Position numbers and translations under genes: made by a program. Shown here one piece after another: positions 22,263 through 31,892 of a DNA stretch of 37,835 nt. The DNA is from an uncultured Solirubrobacterales bacterium. GTDB lineage: Bacteria > Actinomycetota > Thermoleophilia > Solirubrobacterales > 70-9. The DNA lies in contig CAIZLN010000146.1 in assembly GCA_903933815.1 (NCBI GenBank), positions 1-37,835 on the forward strand. Direction: 5' to 3'. The notes below the pieces were generated by a model. That model searched no databases and was not told the DNA's origin. It worked only from the letters and a program-made list of their open reading frames with translations. Numbering within the stretch: the first letter of the stretch is position 1; the number at the start of each line of letters is the position of its first letter.

Positions 22263-25200
22263 ATGGCTGACGGTCCGTCACTGTTCGAGAAGAGTCGCTA
22301 CTTCCTCAATCCGGAGAAATCTGAAGACGGCTGGAACGAGACTTCGCCGCGCTCACGCGACTGGGAGCACGCCTACCGTGACCGCTGGCAGCACGACCGG
22401 GTGGTGCGCTCCACCCACGGGGTCAACTGCACCGGCTCCTGCTCTTGGAAGATCCACGTCAAGGACGGGCTGGTCACCTGGGAGACGCAGCAGACCGACT
22501 ACCCGAGCAACGGCTCGGAGACGCCGGACTACGAGCCGCGAGGTTGCCCGCGCGGCGCTTCTTTCTCCTGGTACGTCTACTCGCCGCTTCGACCGAAATT
22601 CCCCTACATCCGTGGCGAGCTCCTCGCGATGTACCGCGAAGCGCGGGAGCGTCTCGGTGACCCTGTCGACGCCTGGGCCTCGATCGTTGAGGATCCCGAG
22701 AAGGCCCGCGCCTACAAATCCCGCCGCGGCAAGGGCGGCTTCATGCGCTCGAGCTGGGACGAAGCAACCGAGCTGGTCGCTGCCGCCCACGTCTACACAA
22801 CGAAGAAGTACGGACCCGACCGGCTGATCGGCTTCTCCCCGATCCCGGCGATGTCGATGGTCTCCTACGCCGCCGGCACCCGCTTCCTTTCGCTGATGGG
22901 CGGCGTTTCGCTGAGTTTCTACGACTGGTACGCCGACCTTCCCCCGGCTTCGCCCCAGGTCTGGGGCGACCAGACCGACGTGCCTGAATCGGCCGACTGG
23001 TGGGACGCCGGCTACCTGATGCTCTGGGGCTCGAACATCCCCCAGACCCGTACGCCGGACGCCCACTTCATGACCGAGGCCCGCTACCGCGGCCAGAAGG
23101 TCGTCGTGGTCTCGCCCGACTATGCCGGCCACACCAAGTTCGCCGACGAGTGGCTGCCGGCCACGGCGGGCAGCGACGGCGCCCTGGCGATGTCGATGGG
23201 TCACGTCATCCTCAAGGAGTTCTTCGTCGACCGCCAGTCCGAGCACTTCACCGAGTACGGAAAGAAGTTCACAGACCTGCCATTCCTGGTCGAACTCGAG
23301 GATCACGGTGACGGCACCTGGCGCGGCGGAGCGATGCTGCGCAGCGACGCGCTCGGCGACGACGGCGAGAACACCAACTGGAAGACAGTGCTGATCGACT
23401 CGAACACGGGCGAGCCCCACGTCCCCAACGGCACGATCGGTGACCGCTGGGGCGAGGAGGGTGTGGGCAAGTGGAACCTCGACCTAAACGGGGTCGAGCC
23501 TGCTCTCAGCCTGATGGACACCCACGAAGAAATGGTTCAGGTCACCCTGCCGCGCTTCGACGGCGGCGAGACCGAAGGCGGCACGACCATGGTCCGCGGA
23601 GTACCCGCGCGGCGGGTCAGCGGCAAGCTGGTGACCACGGTCTACGACCTGGCGCTGGCCCAGTACGGAGTCAAGCGCGACGGCCTTCCCGGCGAGTGGC
23701 CGACCGGTTACGACGACGCCTCTCAGCCCCACACCCCGGCCTGGCAGGTCGAGCACACCGGCGTCACGGCCGAGGCCTGCGAGCGGATCGCCCGCGAGTT
23801 CGCGGAGAACGCCGAGAAGACCAAGGGTCGCTCGATGATCGTCATGGGAGCCGGCACCAACCACTGGTTCCACTCCGACCAGACCTACCGCGCGATGCTT
23901 TCGCTGGTTCTGTTCTGCGGCTGTCAGGGAATCAACGGCGGCGGATGGGCCCACTACGTCGGCCAGGAAAAGGTCCGGCCGATCACCGGCTGGCAGACGC
24001 TGGCCTTCGCGCTCGACTGGAACCGGCCTCCGCGCCAGCAGGCCGCGACCCCGTTCTGGTACCTGGCCAGCGGTCAGTGGAGGCACGAGACTTACGGCGC
24101 CGAGGAGTTCACCTCGCCGGCCGGTCCGGGCAAGCTCGGCAAGAAGCACACCGCCGACTGCTACGCCCAGGCGGTCCGCCTCGGCTGGACCCCGGCGGCA
24201 CCGTCGCTCGGGCGAAACCCCCTCGACCTCGCCGATGAAGCGAAGGCCGCCGGCAAGGACCCGGTCGAATACACCGTCGAGGAGCTCAAGTCAGGGCGCC
24301 TGAAGTACGCCTGCGAGGCCCCAGACGACCCGGCCAACTTCCCCCGGGTGCTGAACCTGTGGCGGGCCAACCTGATGGGCTCGTCGAGCAAGGGCCACGA
24401 GTACTTTCTCAAGTACCTGCTCGGTGTGCCGGACTCGGGCGTCCGTACCGAGGAGACCCCTCCCGAAGACCGCCCGGAAGACGTCGCCTGGAGCGAAGAA
24501 GCCCCGGAAGGCAAGCTCGACCTGTTCACCACGATCGACTTCCGGATGAACGGCTCCTGCATCTACTCGGATGTCGTCCTGCCGGCCGCGACCTGGTACG
24601 AAAAGCACGACATCTCCAGTACCGACATGCACCCCTTCGTCCATCCGTTCAACGAGGCCGTGCCGCCGCCGTGGGAGGCCAAGACGGACTGGAAGATCTT
24701 CAACCTGATGGCACGCAAGGTCTCCGAGCTGTCTCACGGTCACCTCGATACCCGTACCGACATCGTCTCGGCGCCACTGCTTCACGACACGCCGGAAGAG
24801 CTGGCCCAGCCCGGCGGCATCGTGCGCGACTGGCGCAAAGGAGAGTGCGAGGCGATCCCCGGCAAGACGATGCCGAAGCTGATTCCGGTCGAACGCGATT
24901 ACAGGTTGATCGGCGAGAAGATGAATGCACTCGGTCCGTTGGTTGAGAAGCTCGGTACCGGCGCCAAAGGCGTCAACTGGATTCCCGGGCAAGAGGTCGA
25001 AGAGTTGAAATCGATGAACGGCACGGTGCGTTCGGGGGCCGGCGAAGGCCGCCCGGCGATCGAAACCGACATCGACGCTGCCGAGACGATCCTGGCGCTG
25101 TCAGGGACGACCAACGGACGCCTCGCGGTCGAGAGCTTCAAGCAACTCGGAAAGCGGGTCGGCAAAGACCTCACTTCGATTTCCGAAGACCGGTCAGACG

Positions 25201-25931
25201 ACCGGATCGACTTCGCTTCGATCGGGATCCAGCCGCGCAAGGTGATCGCTTCTGCGGAGTGGTCCGGGCTCGAGTCGCGCGGCCGGCGCTACTCGCCGTT
25301 CACCTCGAATATCGAGTACCTGATCCCGTTCCGCACGCTGACCGGCCGTCAGAGTTTTTACGTCGACCACGAGTGGATGCTGGAGATGGGCGAGGGCCTG
25401 CCGGGCTTCCGGCCGCCGGTCGCCGCCGGCCAGCTGGTCGGCCTCGCCGGCACCAACGACATGGAAGAGGCACCCGAGGTGACCGTGCGATACCTGACGC
25501 CGCATTCGAAGTGGTCGATCCACTCGGAGTTCCAGGACAACCTGATCATGTTGACCCTGTTCAGGGGTGGCCCGGTGATGTGGCTTTCGACCAACGACGC
25601 CGAGAAGACCGGTATCAGCGACAACGACTGGATCGAGGTCTACAACGGCCACGGCGCAGTGTCCTGCCGGGCCGTCGTCTCGCACCGGATCCCGGACGGA
25701 GCGGCATTCTTCTACCACTCGCAGGACCGTCATGTGAACGTGCCGATCTCCGAGGTCACCGGCGTCCGCGGAGGTACCGACAACTCGCTGACCCGGATCT
25801 CGATGAAGCCGACTCACATGGTCGGCGGTTACGCGCAGCTTTCGTGGGCCTTCAACTACTACGGACCGACCGGTTGCCAGCGCGACCAGTTGATCCTGAT
25901 ACGCAAGCGCAAGGGAGAGGTGGAGTACTGA
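22263..25931 (+). CDS. narG: Respiratory nitrate reductase alpha subunit
   Basis: 1222 aa (E. coli NarG has about 1247). Reduces nitrate to nitrite at a Mo-bis-MGD centre on the cytoplasmic face. The FS0 iron-sulfur ligands fit H-x3-C-x3-C-x34-C: His52, Cys56, Cys60 (THGVNCTGSCSW) and Cys95 (RGCPRGAS). Asp221 in SFYDWYADLPPASPQVW matches the Asp222 Mo ligand of E. coli. No twin-arginine signal is visible, so the enzyme should face the cytoplasm as in classic NarGHI. The ATG at 22263 gives the usual N-terminus. Its TGA overlaps the narH ATG by one base (TGATG). First gene of the narGHJI-narK unit. Confidence 0.98.
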   Translation: MADGPSLFEKSRYFLNPEKSEDGWNETSPRSRDWEHAYRDRWQHDRVVRSTHGVNCTGSCSWKIHVKDGLVTWETQQTDYPSNGSETPDYEPRGCPRGASFSWYVYSPLRPKFPYIRGELLAMYREARERLGDPVDAWASIVEDPEKARAYKSRRGKGGFMRSSWDEATELVAAAHVYTTKKYGPDRLIGFSPIPAMSMVSYAAGTRFLSLMGGVSLSFYDWYADLPPASPQVWGDQTDVPESADWWDAGYLMLWGSNIPQTRTPDAHFMTEARYRGQKVVVVSPDYAGHTKFADEWLPATAGSDGALAMSMGHVILKEFFVDRQSEHFTEYGKKFTDLPFLVELEDHGDGTWRGGAMLRSDALGDDGENTNWKTVLIDSNTGEPHVPNGTIGDRWGEEGVGKWNLDLNGVEPALSLMDTHEEMVQVTLPRFDGGETEGGTTMVRGVPARRVSGKLVTTVYDLALAQYGVKRDGLPGEWPTGYDDASQPHTPAWQVEHTGVTAEACERIAREFAENAEKTKGRSMIVMGAGTNHWFHSDQTYRAMLSLVLFCGCQGINGGGWAHYVGQEKVRPITGWQTLAFALDWNRPPRQQAATPFWYLASGQWRHETYGAEEFTSPAGPGKLGKKHTADCYAQAVRLGWTPAAPSLGRNPLDLADEAKAAGKDPVEYTVEELKSGRLKYACEAPDDPANFPRVLNLWRANLMGSSSKGHEYFLKYLLGVPDSGVRTEETPPEDRPEDVAWSEEAPEGKLDLFTTIDFRMNGSCIYSDVVLPAATWYEKHDISSTDMHPFVHPFNEAVPPPWEAKTDWKIFNLMARKVSELSHGHLDTRTDIVSAPLLHDTPEELAQPGGIVRDWRKGECEAIPGKTMPKLIPVERDYRLIGEKMNALGPLVEKLGTGAKGVNWIPGQEVEELKSMNGTVRSGAGEGRPAIETDIDAAETILALSGTTNGRLAVESFKQLGKRVGKDLTSISEDRSDDRIDFASIGIQPRKVIASAEWSGLESRGRRYSPFTSNIEYLIPFRTLTGRQSFYVDHEWMLEMGEGLPGFRPPVAAGQLVGLAGTNDMEEAPEVTVRYLTPHSKWSIHSEFQDNLIMLTLFRGGPVMWLSTNDAEKTGISDNDWIEVYNGHGAVSCRAVVSHRIPDGAAFFYHSQDRHVNVPISEVTGVRGGTDNSLTRISMKPTHMVGGYAQLSWAFNYYGPTGCQRDQLILIRKRKGEVEY

Positions 25932-27556
25932 TGAAGGTCCGGGCCCAGATGGGCATGGTCATGAACCTGGACAAGTGCATCGGTTGCCACACCTGCTCGG
26001 TGACCTGCAAGAACGTGTGGACCAACCGGCGTGGGACCGAGTACGCCTGGTTCAACAACGTCGAGACCAAGCCGGGGCGTGGATACCCGGTCGATTACGA
26101 AGACCAGGAGAAGTGGAACGGCGGCTGGAAGCTCGACCGCAAGGGAAGGCTGAAGCTGAAGGCAGGTGGGCCGCTGAAGAAGCTGGCCAACATCTTCTCC
26201 AACCCGGACCTGCCCCAGCTCGACGACTACTACGACCCGTGGACCTACAACTACGACCACCTGATCTCGGCCCCGGCCGGCAAAGTCCAGCCGACCGCCA
26301 GGCCGAAGTCCCAGATCACCGGTGACGACCTCAACCTCCAGTGGGGTCCCAACTGGGAGGACGACCTCGCCGGGTCCAGCCACGGCGCCGCCAACGACCC
26401 CAACTTCCGCAAGCTCGAAGAAGAGGTCAAGAACGAGTTCGAACAGGCCTTCATGATGTACCTGCCGCGGATCTGCGAACACTGCATCAACCCGTCCTGT
26501 GTGGCCTCCTGCCCCTCCGGCGCGATGTACAAGCGCGAAGAGGACGGCATCGTGCTGGTCGACCAGGAGGCCTGCCGCTCCTGGCGGTTCTGCGTCTCAG
26601 GCTGCCCCTACAAGAAGGTCTACTTCAACTGGGAGTCGGGCAAGGCCGAAAAGTGCAACTTCTGTTACCCGCGGATCGAAGCCGGCCTGCCGACGGTCTG
26701 TTCGGAGACCTGCGTCGGCCGCCTGCGCCATCTCGGCATCGTGCTGATCGACAGCGACCGGGTCGAGGAGGCCGCTTCGACCCCCGACGAAAAGGACCTG
26801 CTCGAGGCCCAGCTCGACCTCTTCCTCGATCCCGAGGACCCGGAGGTCCGTGAGCAGGCCCTGCGTGACGGCGTGCCGGCCGACTGGGTCGACGCCGCCG
26901 CCAACTCGCCGGTCTACATGATGGCCAAGAAGTGGCAGATCGCCCTGCCGCTCCACCCCGAGTACCGGACGCTGCCGATGGTCTGGTACGTGCCGCCGCT
27001 TTCTCCTGTTGAGACACTCGGCAAGGACCTGATCCGCGAAGGAGGCGAGGAGGAGGGCGTATTCGCGGCAATCGACCGCATGCGGATCCCGATGGAGTAC
27101 CTGGCCAGCTTCCTCAGCGCCGGGGATGTCGCACCGGTCCGCAAGTCGCTCGAGCGGCTGGTCGCGATGCGCCGCTACATGAGGGCCGATGTCGTCGATG
27201 GCGAGATCAAGCCCGAGTTCGCGACCGACGCGGGCATGACCCCGGGGGAGCTGGAAGAGATGTTCCGTATGGTGGCGATCGCCGATTACGACGACCGCTA
27301 CGTGGTCCCCAAGCGCCACGGCGAAACCTCGACCACGGCCTTCGCCGACCAGGGTTCCTGCGGGATCGACTTCGACAACGGCGCCGCGGTTCCACCGGGG
27401 CTCGGGACCATGACCGGAGTCAACGGTCCGGATCCGGTCGGCGGGCCGTTCGGTGACGGGATGCCCGACGGGAACGGGAGTGAACCGGACCCGGACTTCG
27501 ACGTGCGCGAGATGCTTTCCAAGCACGGCGGGGAGGGGAACGCGAATGCCAACTGA
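25931..27556 (+). CDS. narH: Respiratory nitrate reductase beta subunit
   Basis: 541 aa. Carries electrons from the NarI hemes to NarG through four iron-sulfur clusters. The first Cys group is Cys16, 19, 22, 26 (CIGCHTCSVTC), the same numbering as in E. coli. Later groups are CEHCINPSCVASCPSGA, and CRSWRFCVSGCPYKK, where Trp replaces a Cys and creates the [3Fe-4S] cluster, then CNFCYP and CSETCVGR. The reading frame stays open far upstream into narG, but the ATG at 25931 gives the canonical MKVRAQMGMVMNLDKCIGCH start. Its C-terminal ~60 residues are Gly/Pro/Asp-rich and look like an extension. It overlaps narJ by 11 nt. Confidence 0.98.
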   Translation: MKVRAQMGMVMNLDKCIGCHTCSVTCKNVWTNRRGTEYAWFNNVETKPGRGYPVDYEDQEKWNGGWKLDRKGRLKLKAGGPLKKLANIFSNPDLPQLDDYYDPWTYNYDHLISAPAGKVQPTARPKSQITGDDLNLQWGPNWEDDLAGSSHGAANDPNFRKLEEEVKNEFEQAFMMYLPRICEHCINPSCVASCPSGAMYKREEDGIVLVDQEACRSWRFCVSGCPYKKVYFNWESGKAEKCNFCYPRIEAGLPTVCSETCVGRLRHLGIVLIDSDRVEEAASTPDEKDLLEAQLDLFLDPEDPEVREQALRDGVPADWVDAAANSPVYMMAKKWQIALPLHPEYRTLPMVWYVPPLSPVETLGKDLIREGGEEEGVFAAIDRMRIPMEYLASFLSAGDVAPVRKSLERLVAMRRYMRADVVDGEIKPEFATDAGMTPGELEEMFRMVAIADYDDRYVVPKRHGETSTTAFADQGSCGIDFDNGAAVPPGLGTMTGVNGPDPVGGPFGDGMPDGNGSEPDPDFDVREMLSKHGGEGNANAN

Positions 27557-28205
27557 GCGCGTACACCCGCTGAAGGCAGTCTCGGTGCTGATCCAGTACC
27601 CGGAGGCCGAATCGGTTGCGGCGATCAACAGCCTCGATCCCGGCACGGTCGGCCCGCTGCGGCGTGGCTCGGCCGAGACTTTGGCCGGGTTCCTCGACTG
27701 GCACCGCGGCCAGACCCTCCACCAGCTTCAGGAAGCCTACGTCGAGACCTTCGACTTCAACCGTCGCAGCAGCCTCCACCTGACCTACCACATCAACGGC
27801 GACAGCCGGCAGCGTGGCCTCTCCCTGTTGAAGGTCAAGACCACCTATCGCGAGGCCGGTTTCGAGTTCGGTGACAGCGAACTACCGGATTACCTGCCGG
27901 TGATGCTGGAGTTCGCGGCTTTCGCCCCGGAGCCTCTCGGCCGCGAACTGCTCGAGCGCCACCGGCCCGCGATCGAGCTGATCCGCAGCAGCCTCAAGTC
28001 CGAGGACAGTCCGTGGGGAGACCTCTTCGACCTGATCCGCGAGGACCTGCCGAGCCTTTCCAAGCGGCAGCTCGCCCGAATCCGCAGGCTGGCTGAGAAC
28101 GGACCGCCGAGCGAAGAGGTCGGACTCGAACCTTTCGCCCCGCCCGAGGTCATGCCCACCGGTACCGACGAGGTCGCCCTGCCACTGATCGGAGGACGCT
28201 CATGA
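27546..28205 (+). CDS. narJ: Nitrate reductase assembly chaperone
   Basis: 219 aa. NarJ is a TorD-family cytoplasmic chaperone that holds the NarG N-terminus, assists cofactor insertion and controls docking to NarI; it is not part of the final enzyme. The helical core holds VSVLIQYPEAESVAAINSL, FDFNRRSSLHLTYHINGDSR and PDYLPVMLEFAA, the usual YPDxE/RxxLHLxxHxxGD features of NarJ. The start ATG at 27546 lies inside the end of narH, an 11-nt overlap, and gives MPTERVHPLKAV; an upstream in-frame start would add unrelated sequence. It overlaps narI by 4 nt (ATGA). Confidence 0.95.
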   Translation: MPTERVHPLKAVSVLIQYPEAESVAAINSLDPGTVGPLRRGSAETLAGFLDWHRGQTLHQLQEAYVETFDFNRRSSLHLTYHINGDSRQRGLSLLKVKTTYREAGFEFGDSELPDYLPVMLEFAAFAPEPLGRELLERHRPAIELIRSSLKSEDSPWGDLFDLIREDLPSLSKRQLARIRRLAENGPPSEEVGLEPFAPPEVMPTGTDEVALPLIGGRS

Positions 28206-28924
28206 CCGGCGAAACCATCATCTATGTTGTCCTGCCCTACGTCGCGATGACCGTCTTCGTCTCCGGGCTGATCTGGAGATGGCGGACCGACAGCTACGGC
28301 TGGAACGCGCGCTCGACCCAACTGCTTGAAGGCAAGGTCCAGCGCTACGCCAGCGTGATCTTTCACTTCGGAGTGCTGGCGGCGATCGGCGGCCACGTTC
28401 TCGGCATCCTGATCCCGCAAAGCTGGACCGACGCCGTCGGAGTCAGCGAGGAGTTCTACCACGTGATCGCAGTGATCGGCGGGGTCTCGGCCGGCCTCGC
28501 GGTTTTCGTCGGTTTCGCGATGCTCGTCTACCGCCGGCTCAGGTTTCCCCGGGTCAAGGCGACCACCAGCCGGATGGATGTCGCGGTGTTCGCCCTGCTC
28601 GCCTTCGGGATCGTCACCGGTCTGTTGGCGACTATTACCAACATCGGTGACGCGGTCCAGTATCGCGAGACCACGGCTCCGTACTTTCGCCAGCTGTTCC
28701 TGTTCAACCCGGAACCGGAACTGATGACTAGCGGCGGAGTGACGCTGATCTTCCAGGTCCATGTCGTCGGGGTCTGGTTCCTTTACATGCTGTGGCCGTT
28801 CAGCCGCCTGGTCCACGCTTTCAGCGTGCCGGTCGGTTATCTCAGGCGCAGCCCGATTGTCTACCGTCCACGGACCGTCAGGTCCATGTCAGGTCGCCGT
28901 CCGGAAACCCGGATCGGTCGATAG
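28202..28924 (+). CDS. narI: Respiratory nitrate reductase gamma subunit, cytochrome b
   Basis: 240 aa with five hydrophobic helices. Takes electrons from menaquinol at the outer face and passes them through two b hemes to NarH. Heme ligands are visible: His55 and His65 (FHFGVLAAIGGH), and His187 and His205 (QVHVVGVW and RLVHAFSVP); the last two have the same numbers as in E. coli NarI. The basic C-terminal tail (RRSPIVYRPRTVRSMSGRRP) is longer than in E. coli. ATGA overlap with narJ. Its stop codon TAG forms part of the Shine-Dalgarno of narK. Confidence 0.96.
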   Translation: MTGETIIYVVLPYVAMTVFVSGLIWRWRTDSYGWNARSTQLLEGKVQRYASVIFHFGVLAAIGGHVLGILIPQSWTDAVGVSEEFYHVIAVIGGVSAGLAVFVGFAMLVYRRLRFPRVKATTSRMDVAVFALLAFGIVTGLLATITNIGDAVQYRETTAPYFRQLFLFNPEPELMTSGGVTLIFQVHVVGVWFLYMLWPFSRLVHAFSVPVGYLRRSPIVYRPRTVRSMSGRRPETRIGR

Positions 28925-28928
28925 GAGG
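28923..28928 (+). promoter_or_regulatory. Shine-Dalgarno of narK inside the narI stop
   Basis: AGGAGG starts on the A of the narI stop TAG and precedes the narK ATG by only 4 nt. Translation of narK is therefore tied to termination of narI. Confidence 0.6.
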
Positions 28929-28932
28929 AAAC

Positions 28933-30123
28933 ATGGAAACATCGACACCGGGCTCAGGCCGCAATCTGGCCTTTGCCACGATTGCCTTTGCCCTCTGCTT
29001 CTCGGCCTGGGGGATGATTGCGCCGATCGCTCCTGATCTTCAGGACCAGCTCGGACTGAGCAATACCGAGACCGCGATCATGATCTCGATCCCGGTCCTT
29101 CTGGGTTCGCTGCTGCGTATTCCTCTCGGTCTGCTGACCGACCGGATCGGCGGCCGGACCGTCTTCACGGGGATGCTTTTCTACTCTGCGGCCGCCGCGG
29201 TACTGGTCGGCTTCGCCACCTCCTCATCCTCCTACGTCGCTCTCCTCGGTGCCGGGTTACTGCTCGGTGCGGCCGGCGCATCGTTCGCCGTCGGAGTTCC
29301 GTTCGTCGCACAGTGGTACGAGCCGAAGAAGCAGGGGACGGCGATCGGGATCTACGGAATGGGCAACATCGGTACCGCGGTTGCTGCCTTTTCGGTTCCG
29401 GCGATCCGTGATGCGACCAGCGGGATCGTCGCCGGCCTGGTCTTCGGCGCCGTGATCGCCGCCTACGGGCTGGTCTGGATGAGCTTCGCCAGGCAGGCGC
29501 CCGGGGTGAAGCCGGCTCCTACCCGCTACCGCGAGGTGTTAGGCGCCGGTTGGAAACTGTGGCGACTGGCTCTCTTTTACTTCGTCACCTTCGGCGGCTT
29601 CGTCGCGATGGCAATCTTCCTGCCGAAGCTGCTCAAGGACTGGTTCGACCTTTCGCTGACCGACGCGGGGTTGCGAGCGGCCGGCTTCACGTTGCTGGCG
29701 ACTCTGGCCCGTCCGGTCGGTGGTTGGCTATCCGACCGGATCGGCGGCGACAAGGTACTGGCAATCGCTTTCTTCGGAGTGGGGATCGACGCAGTCGGCC
29801 TCAGCTGGCAGGCGCATGATCCGTCGATCATGCCCGTCACCATCCTCTGTCTGACCATGGCAATGTTTCTCGGATTGGGCAGTGGTGCCGTCTTCAAGCT
29901 GGTTCCGGTTGCCTTCCCGGATGCCACCGGTGCTGCGACCGGCATCGTCGGCGCCGCAGGCGGACTGGGCGGCTTCTTCCCGCCGCTCCTGCTCGGTGTG
30001 GTCAAGGACGCCACCGGGGAGTTCGTACTCGGTTTCGTATTCCTGGTCGCCTTCGCCTGGATGTGCGCGGGGCTTGCGGCCGGTGCGATCAGCAGCGGGG
30101 CCGCACCCAAAGAAAGTGGCTAG
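28933..30123 (+). CDS. narK: MFS nitrate/nitrite transporter, NarK family
   Basis: 396 aa with 12 predicted helices. The first helix region is FALCFSAWGMIAPIAPDLQD. Motif A-like loops are GLLTDRIGGRTVFTG and GGWLSDRIGGDKVLAIAF. Glycine-rich nitrate signatures of the NNP family appear as GLLLGAAGASFAVGVPFVAQ with WYEPKKQGTAIGIYGMGNIG, and in the second half TGAATGIVGAAGGLGGFFPP. Such proteins import nitrate by proton symport or exchange it for nitrite. The single-domain form does not show which mode is used. The ATG at 28933 follows AGGAGG. The next gene, moaA, starts 6 nt after its stop. Confidence 0.94.
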   Translation: METSTPGSGRNLAFATIAFALCFSAWGMIAPIAPDLQDQLGLSNTETAIMISIPVLLGSLLRIPLGLLTDRIGGRTVFTGMLFYSAAAAVLVGFATSSSSYVALLGAGLLLGAAGASFAVGVPFVAQWYEPKKQGTAIGIYGMGNIGTAVAAFSVPAIRDATSGIVAGLVFGAVIAAYGLVWMSFARQAPGVKPAPTRYREVLGAGWKLWRLALFYFVTFGGFVAMAIFLPKLLKDWFDLSLTDAGLRAAGFTLLATLARPVGGWLSDRIGGDKVLAIAFFGVGIDAVGLSWQAHDPSIMPVTILCLTMAMFLGLGSGAVFKLVPVAFPDATGAATGIVGAAGGLGGFFPPLLLGVVKDATGEFVLGFVFLVAFAWMCAGLAAGAISSGAAPKESG

Positions 30124-30129
30124 GACTGC

Positions 30130-31128
30130 ATGACTGCACCCGCAGCACTTGCGGATTCGCACGGACGGCTGATCGAAGATCTCAGGATCTCGGTCACCGA
30201 CCGGTGCAACTTCCGCTGCCAGTACTGCATGCCGGCGGAGGGCCTGGCATGGATGGACCGGGAGAGCATCCTCAGCTTCGAGGAGATCGAGCGGCTGGTC
30301 GCGTTGTTCGCCCGGCTGGGCGTGCGTGACGTGAGGCTGACCGGTGGCGAGCCGCTGGTCCGGCGTCAGTTTCCCGAATTGGTGACGCGCCTCGCCGCTC
30401 TGGGCACGATCGGGGATCTCTCGTTGACCACCAACGGCTACCTGCTCGAGCGCGACGCAGCAGCACTGGCCGATGCCGGCCTCAACCGGATAAACGTCTC
30501 GGTCGACTCGCTCGAGCGTGACCGGTTCTTCCGGCTCACCCGCCGCGATTCGATGGACCAGGTCCTGAGGGGACTCGAGGCGATCATGGCCCAGCCCGGC
30601 ATCGGCTCGGTCAAGGTCAACGCGGTCGCGATCCGGGACTTCACGGAGGAGGAGGTCCCGCGCTTCTGCAAACTCGCCAGGAGCACGGGCTGCCAAGTGC
30701 GCTTCATCGAGTTCATGCCGCTCGACGGAGACCGCAGCTGGGATCCTTCCCAGGTGCTGACCGGAGCCGAACTTCGCGAAATGGTCGAGGTGATCCATCC
30801 GCTGGTGGAGGTCGAGCGTGAGCCTTCGGCGACCGCCCGGGTCTATCGCTTCGCCGACGGCAAGGGTGAGATCGGCTTCATCAATCCGGTATCCGAGCCA
30901 TTCTGCTCCGACTGCAACAGGCTGCGCCTGACCGCCGACGGAAAGCTCCGCACATGCCTCTTCTCGATCAACGAGACCGACCTGCGCGAACCCCTGCGTG
31001 ATGGAGCCGGCGACGCCGAGATCGAAGCGGTGATCCGGGGGGCCGTCGCTGGGAAGGAACTGCGACACCGGATCAGCGAGTCCGACTTCCTCCAGCCCGA
31101 GCGCACGATGAGCGCGATCGGCGGGTAG
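30130..31128 (+). CDS. moaA: GTP 3',8-cyclase
   Basis: 332-aa radical SAM enzyme that starts molybdenum cofactor synthesis by turning GTP into 3',8-cyclo-dihydro-GTP, the substrate of MoaC. The radical SAM cluster ligands are Cys26, Cys30 and Cys33 (DRCNFRCQYCMPAEG). The SAM-binding GGEP follows (LTGGEPLVRR), and the second [4Fe-4S] cluster uses Cys259, Cys262 and Cys276 (FCSDCNRLRL, LRTC). The C-terminus ends in Gly-Gly, needed for activity in known MoaA. It lies 6 nt behind narK, so it is probably in the nar transcript, and its TAG overlaps the GTG start of modA. Confidence 0.97.
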   Translation: MTAPAALADSHGRLIEDLRISVTDRCNFRCQYCMPAEGLAWMDRESILSFEEIERLVALFARLGVRDVRLTGGEPLVRRQFPELVTRLAALGTIGDLSLTTNGYLLERDAAALADAGLNRINVSVDSLERDRFFRLTRRDSMDQVLRGLEAIMAQPGIGSVKVNAVAIRDFTEEEVPRFCKLARSTGCQVRFIEFMPLDGDRSWDPSQVLTGAELREMVEVIHPLVEVEREPSATARVYRFADGKGEIGFINPVSEPFCSDCNRLRLTADGKLRTCLFSINETDLREPLRDGAGDAEIEAVIRGAVAGKELRHRISESDFLQPERTMSAIGG

Positions 31129-31892
31129 TGCCCGGTTTGGAAATTCGGTCCTGCAGTCTGCTCGCCGTGTTGGTCACCGCCACTTTGGCTCTGCTGGCGG
31201 GCGGCTGCGGTTCCAGCGAAAACGAGGAGCTGACCGTCGCTGCGGCCTCGTCGCTTCGGCCGGCACTCGGTGCCCCCGAAACCTCGGACGAGACAGGGGC
31301 CCGCTTCACATTCGCAGGCTCGGACCTGCTGGCAAGTCAGATCCGCCAGGGGGCAGATGTGGACGTGATCGCCGCCGCCTCGACGATCCAGCCCGACGCG
31401 CTCCATGCCGAGGGCCTGGTCGGCAGGCCGGTCGAGTTCGCCGGCAACCGCCTGGTGGTCGGCGTCCCGATCGATAGCGGGATCGAATCGGTGGAGGATC
31501 TCGCAGCTCCCGGAGTCTCGGTGGTGACCGGGGACGATTCGGTTCCGGTCGGCATCTACGGGCGCCAGATGCTCGATCGCCTGCCCGGCCAGACCGGGGC
31601 GGCGATCATGGATAACGTGAGGTCGATGGAGCAGGACGCGACGAGCATCACCGCGAAAATCACTCAGGGGGCGGCCGATGCCGGCATTGTCTATGCCACC
31701 GACGTGATCAGCGCCGGCGGAGAGCTGCGCGCTGTCCCGATTCCGGACGGGCTCCAGCCGCGGATCGCCTACTCTGCCGCCGTCGTATCGACCACGGACA
31801 TGCTGGCCGAGGCCGAGGCGTTCATCGACAGCCTGGTCTCCGGTGAGCTGTCGACCAAGCTGAAGCAGTCCGGGTTGCTGCCCCCGCCATGA
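31128..31892 (+). CDS. modA: Molybdate ABC transporter, substrate-binding lipoprotein
   Basis: 254 aa. Lipoprotein signal with lipobox LAGGC near residue 26. The ModA domain has LTVAAASSLRPAL (the first Ser-containing oxyanion loop), FTFAGSDLLASQIRQGADVD with VIAAAS (second loop), VTGDDSVPVGIYGRQML and DAGIVYATDVIS. It captures molybdate or tungstate outside the membrane and hands it to ModB. The start is GTG at 31128, overlapping the moaA stop (TAGTG). It overlaps modB by 4 nt. Confidence 0.94.
   Translation: MPGLEIRSCSLLAVLVTATLALLAGGCGSSENEELTVAAASSLRPALGAPETSDETGARFTFAGSDLLASQIRQGADVDVIAAASTIQPDALHAEGLVGRPVEFAGNRLVVGVPIDSGIESVEDLAAPGVSVVTGDDSVPVGIYGRQMLDRLPGQTGAAIMDNVRSMEQDATSITAKITQGAADAGIVYATDVISAGGELRAVPIPDGLQPRIAYSAAVVSTTDMLAEAEAFIDSLVSGELSTKLKQSGLLPPP

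Noticed and set aside
25259-25930. Upstream extension of the narH frame inside narG
   Set aside because: The translated extension is a shadow of narG; NarH homology begins at the ATG at 25931.
30124-30129. Molybdenum cofactor riboswitch before moaA
   Set aside because: Only 6 nt separate narK and moaA; no leader exists.
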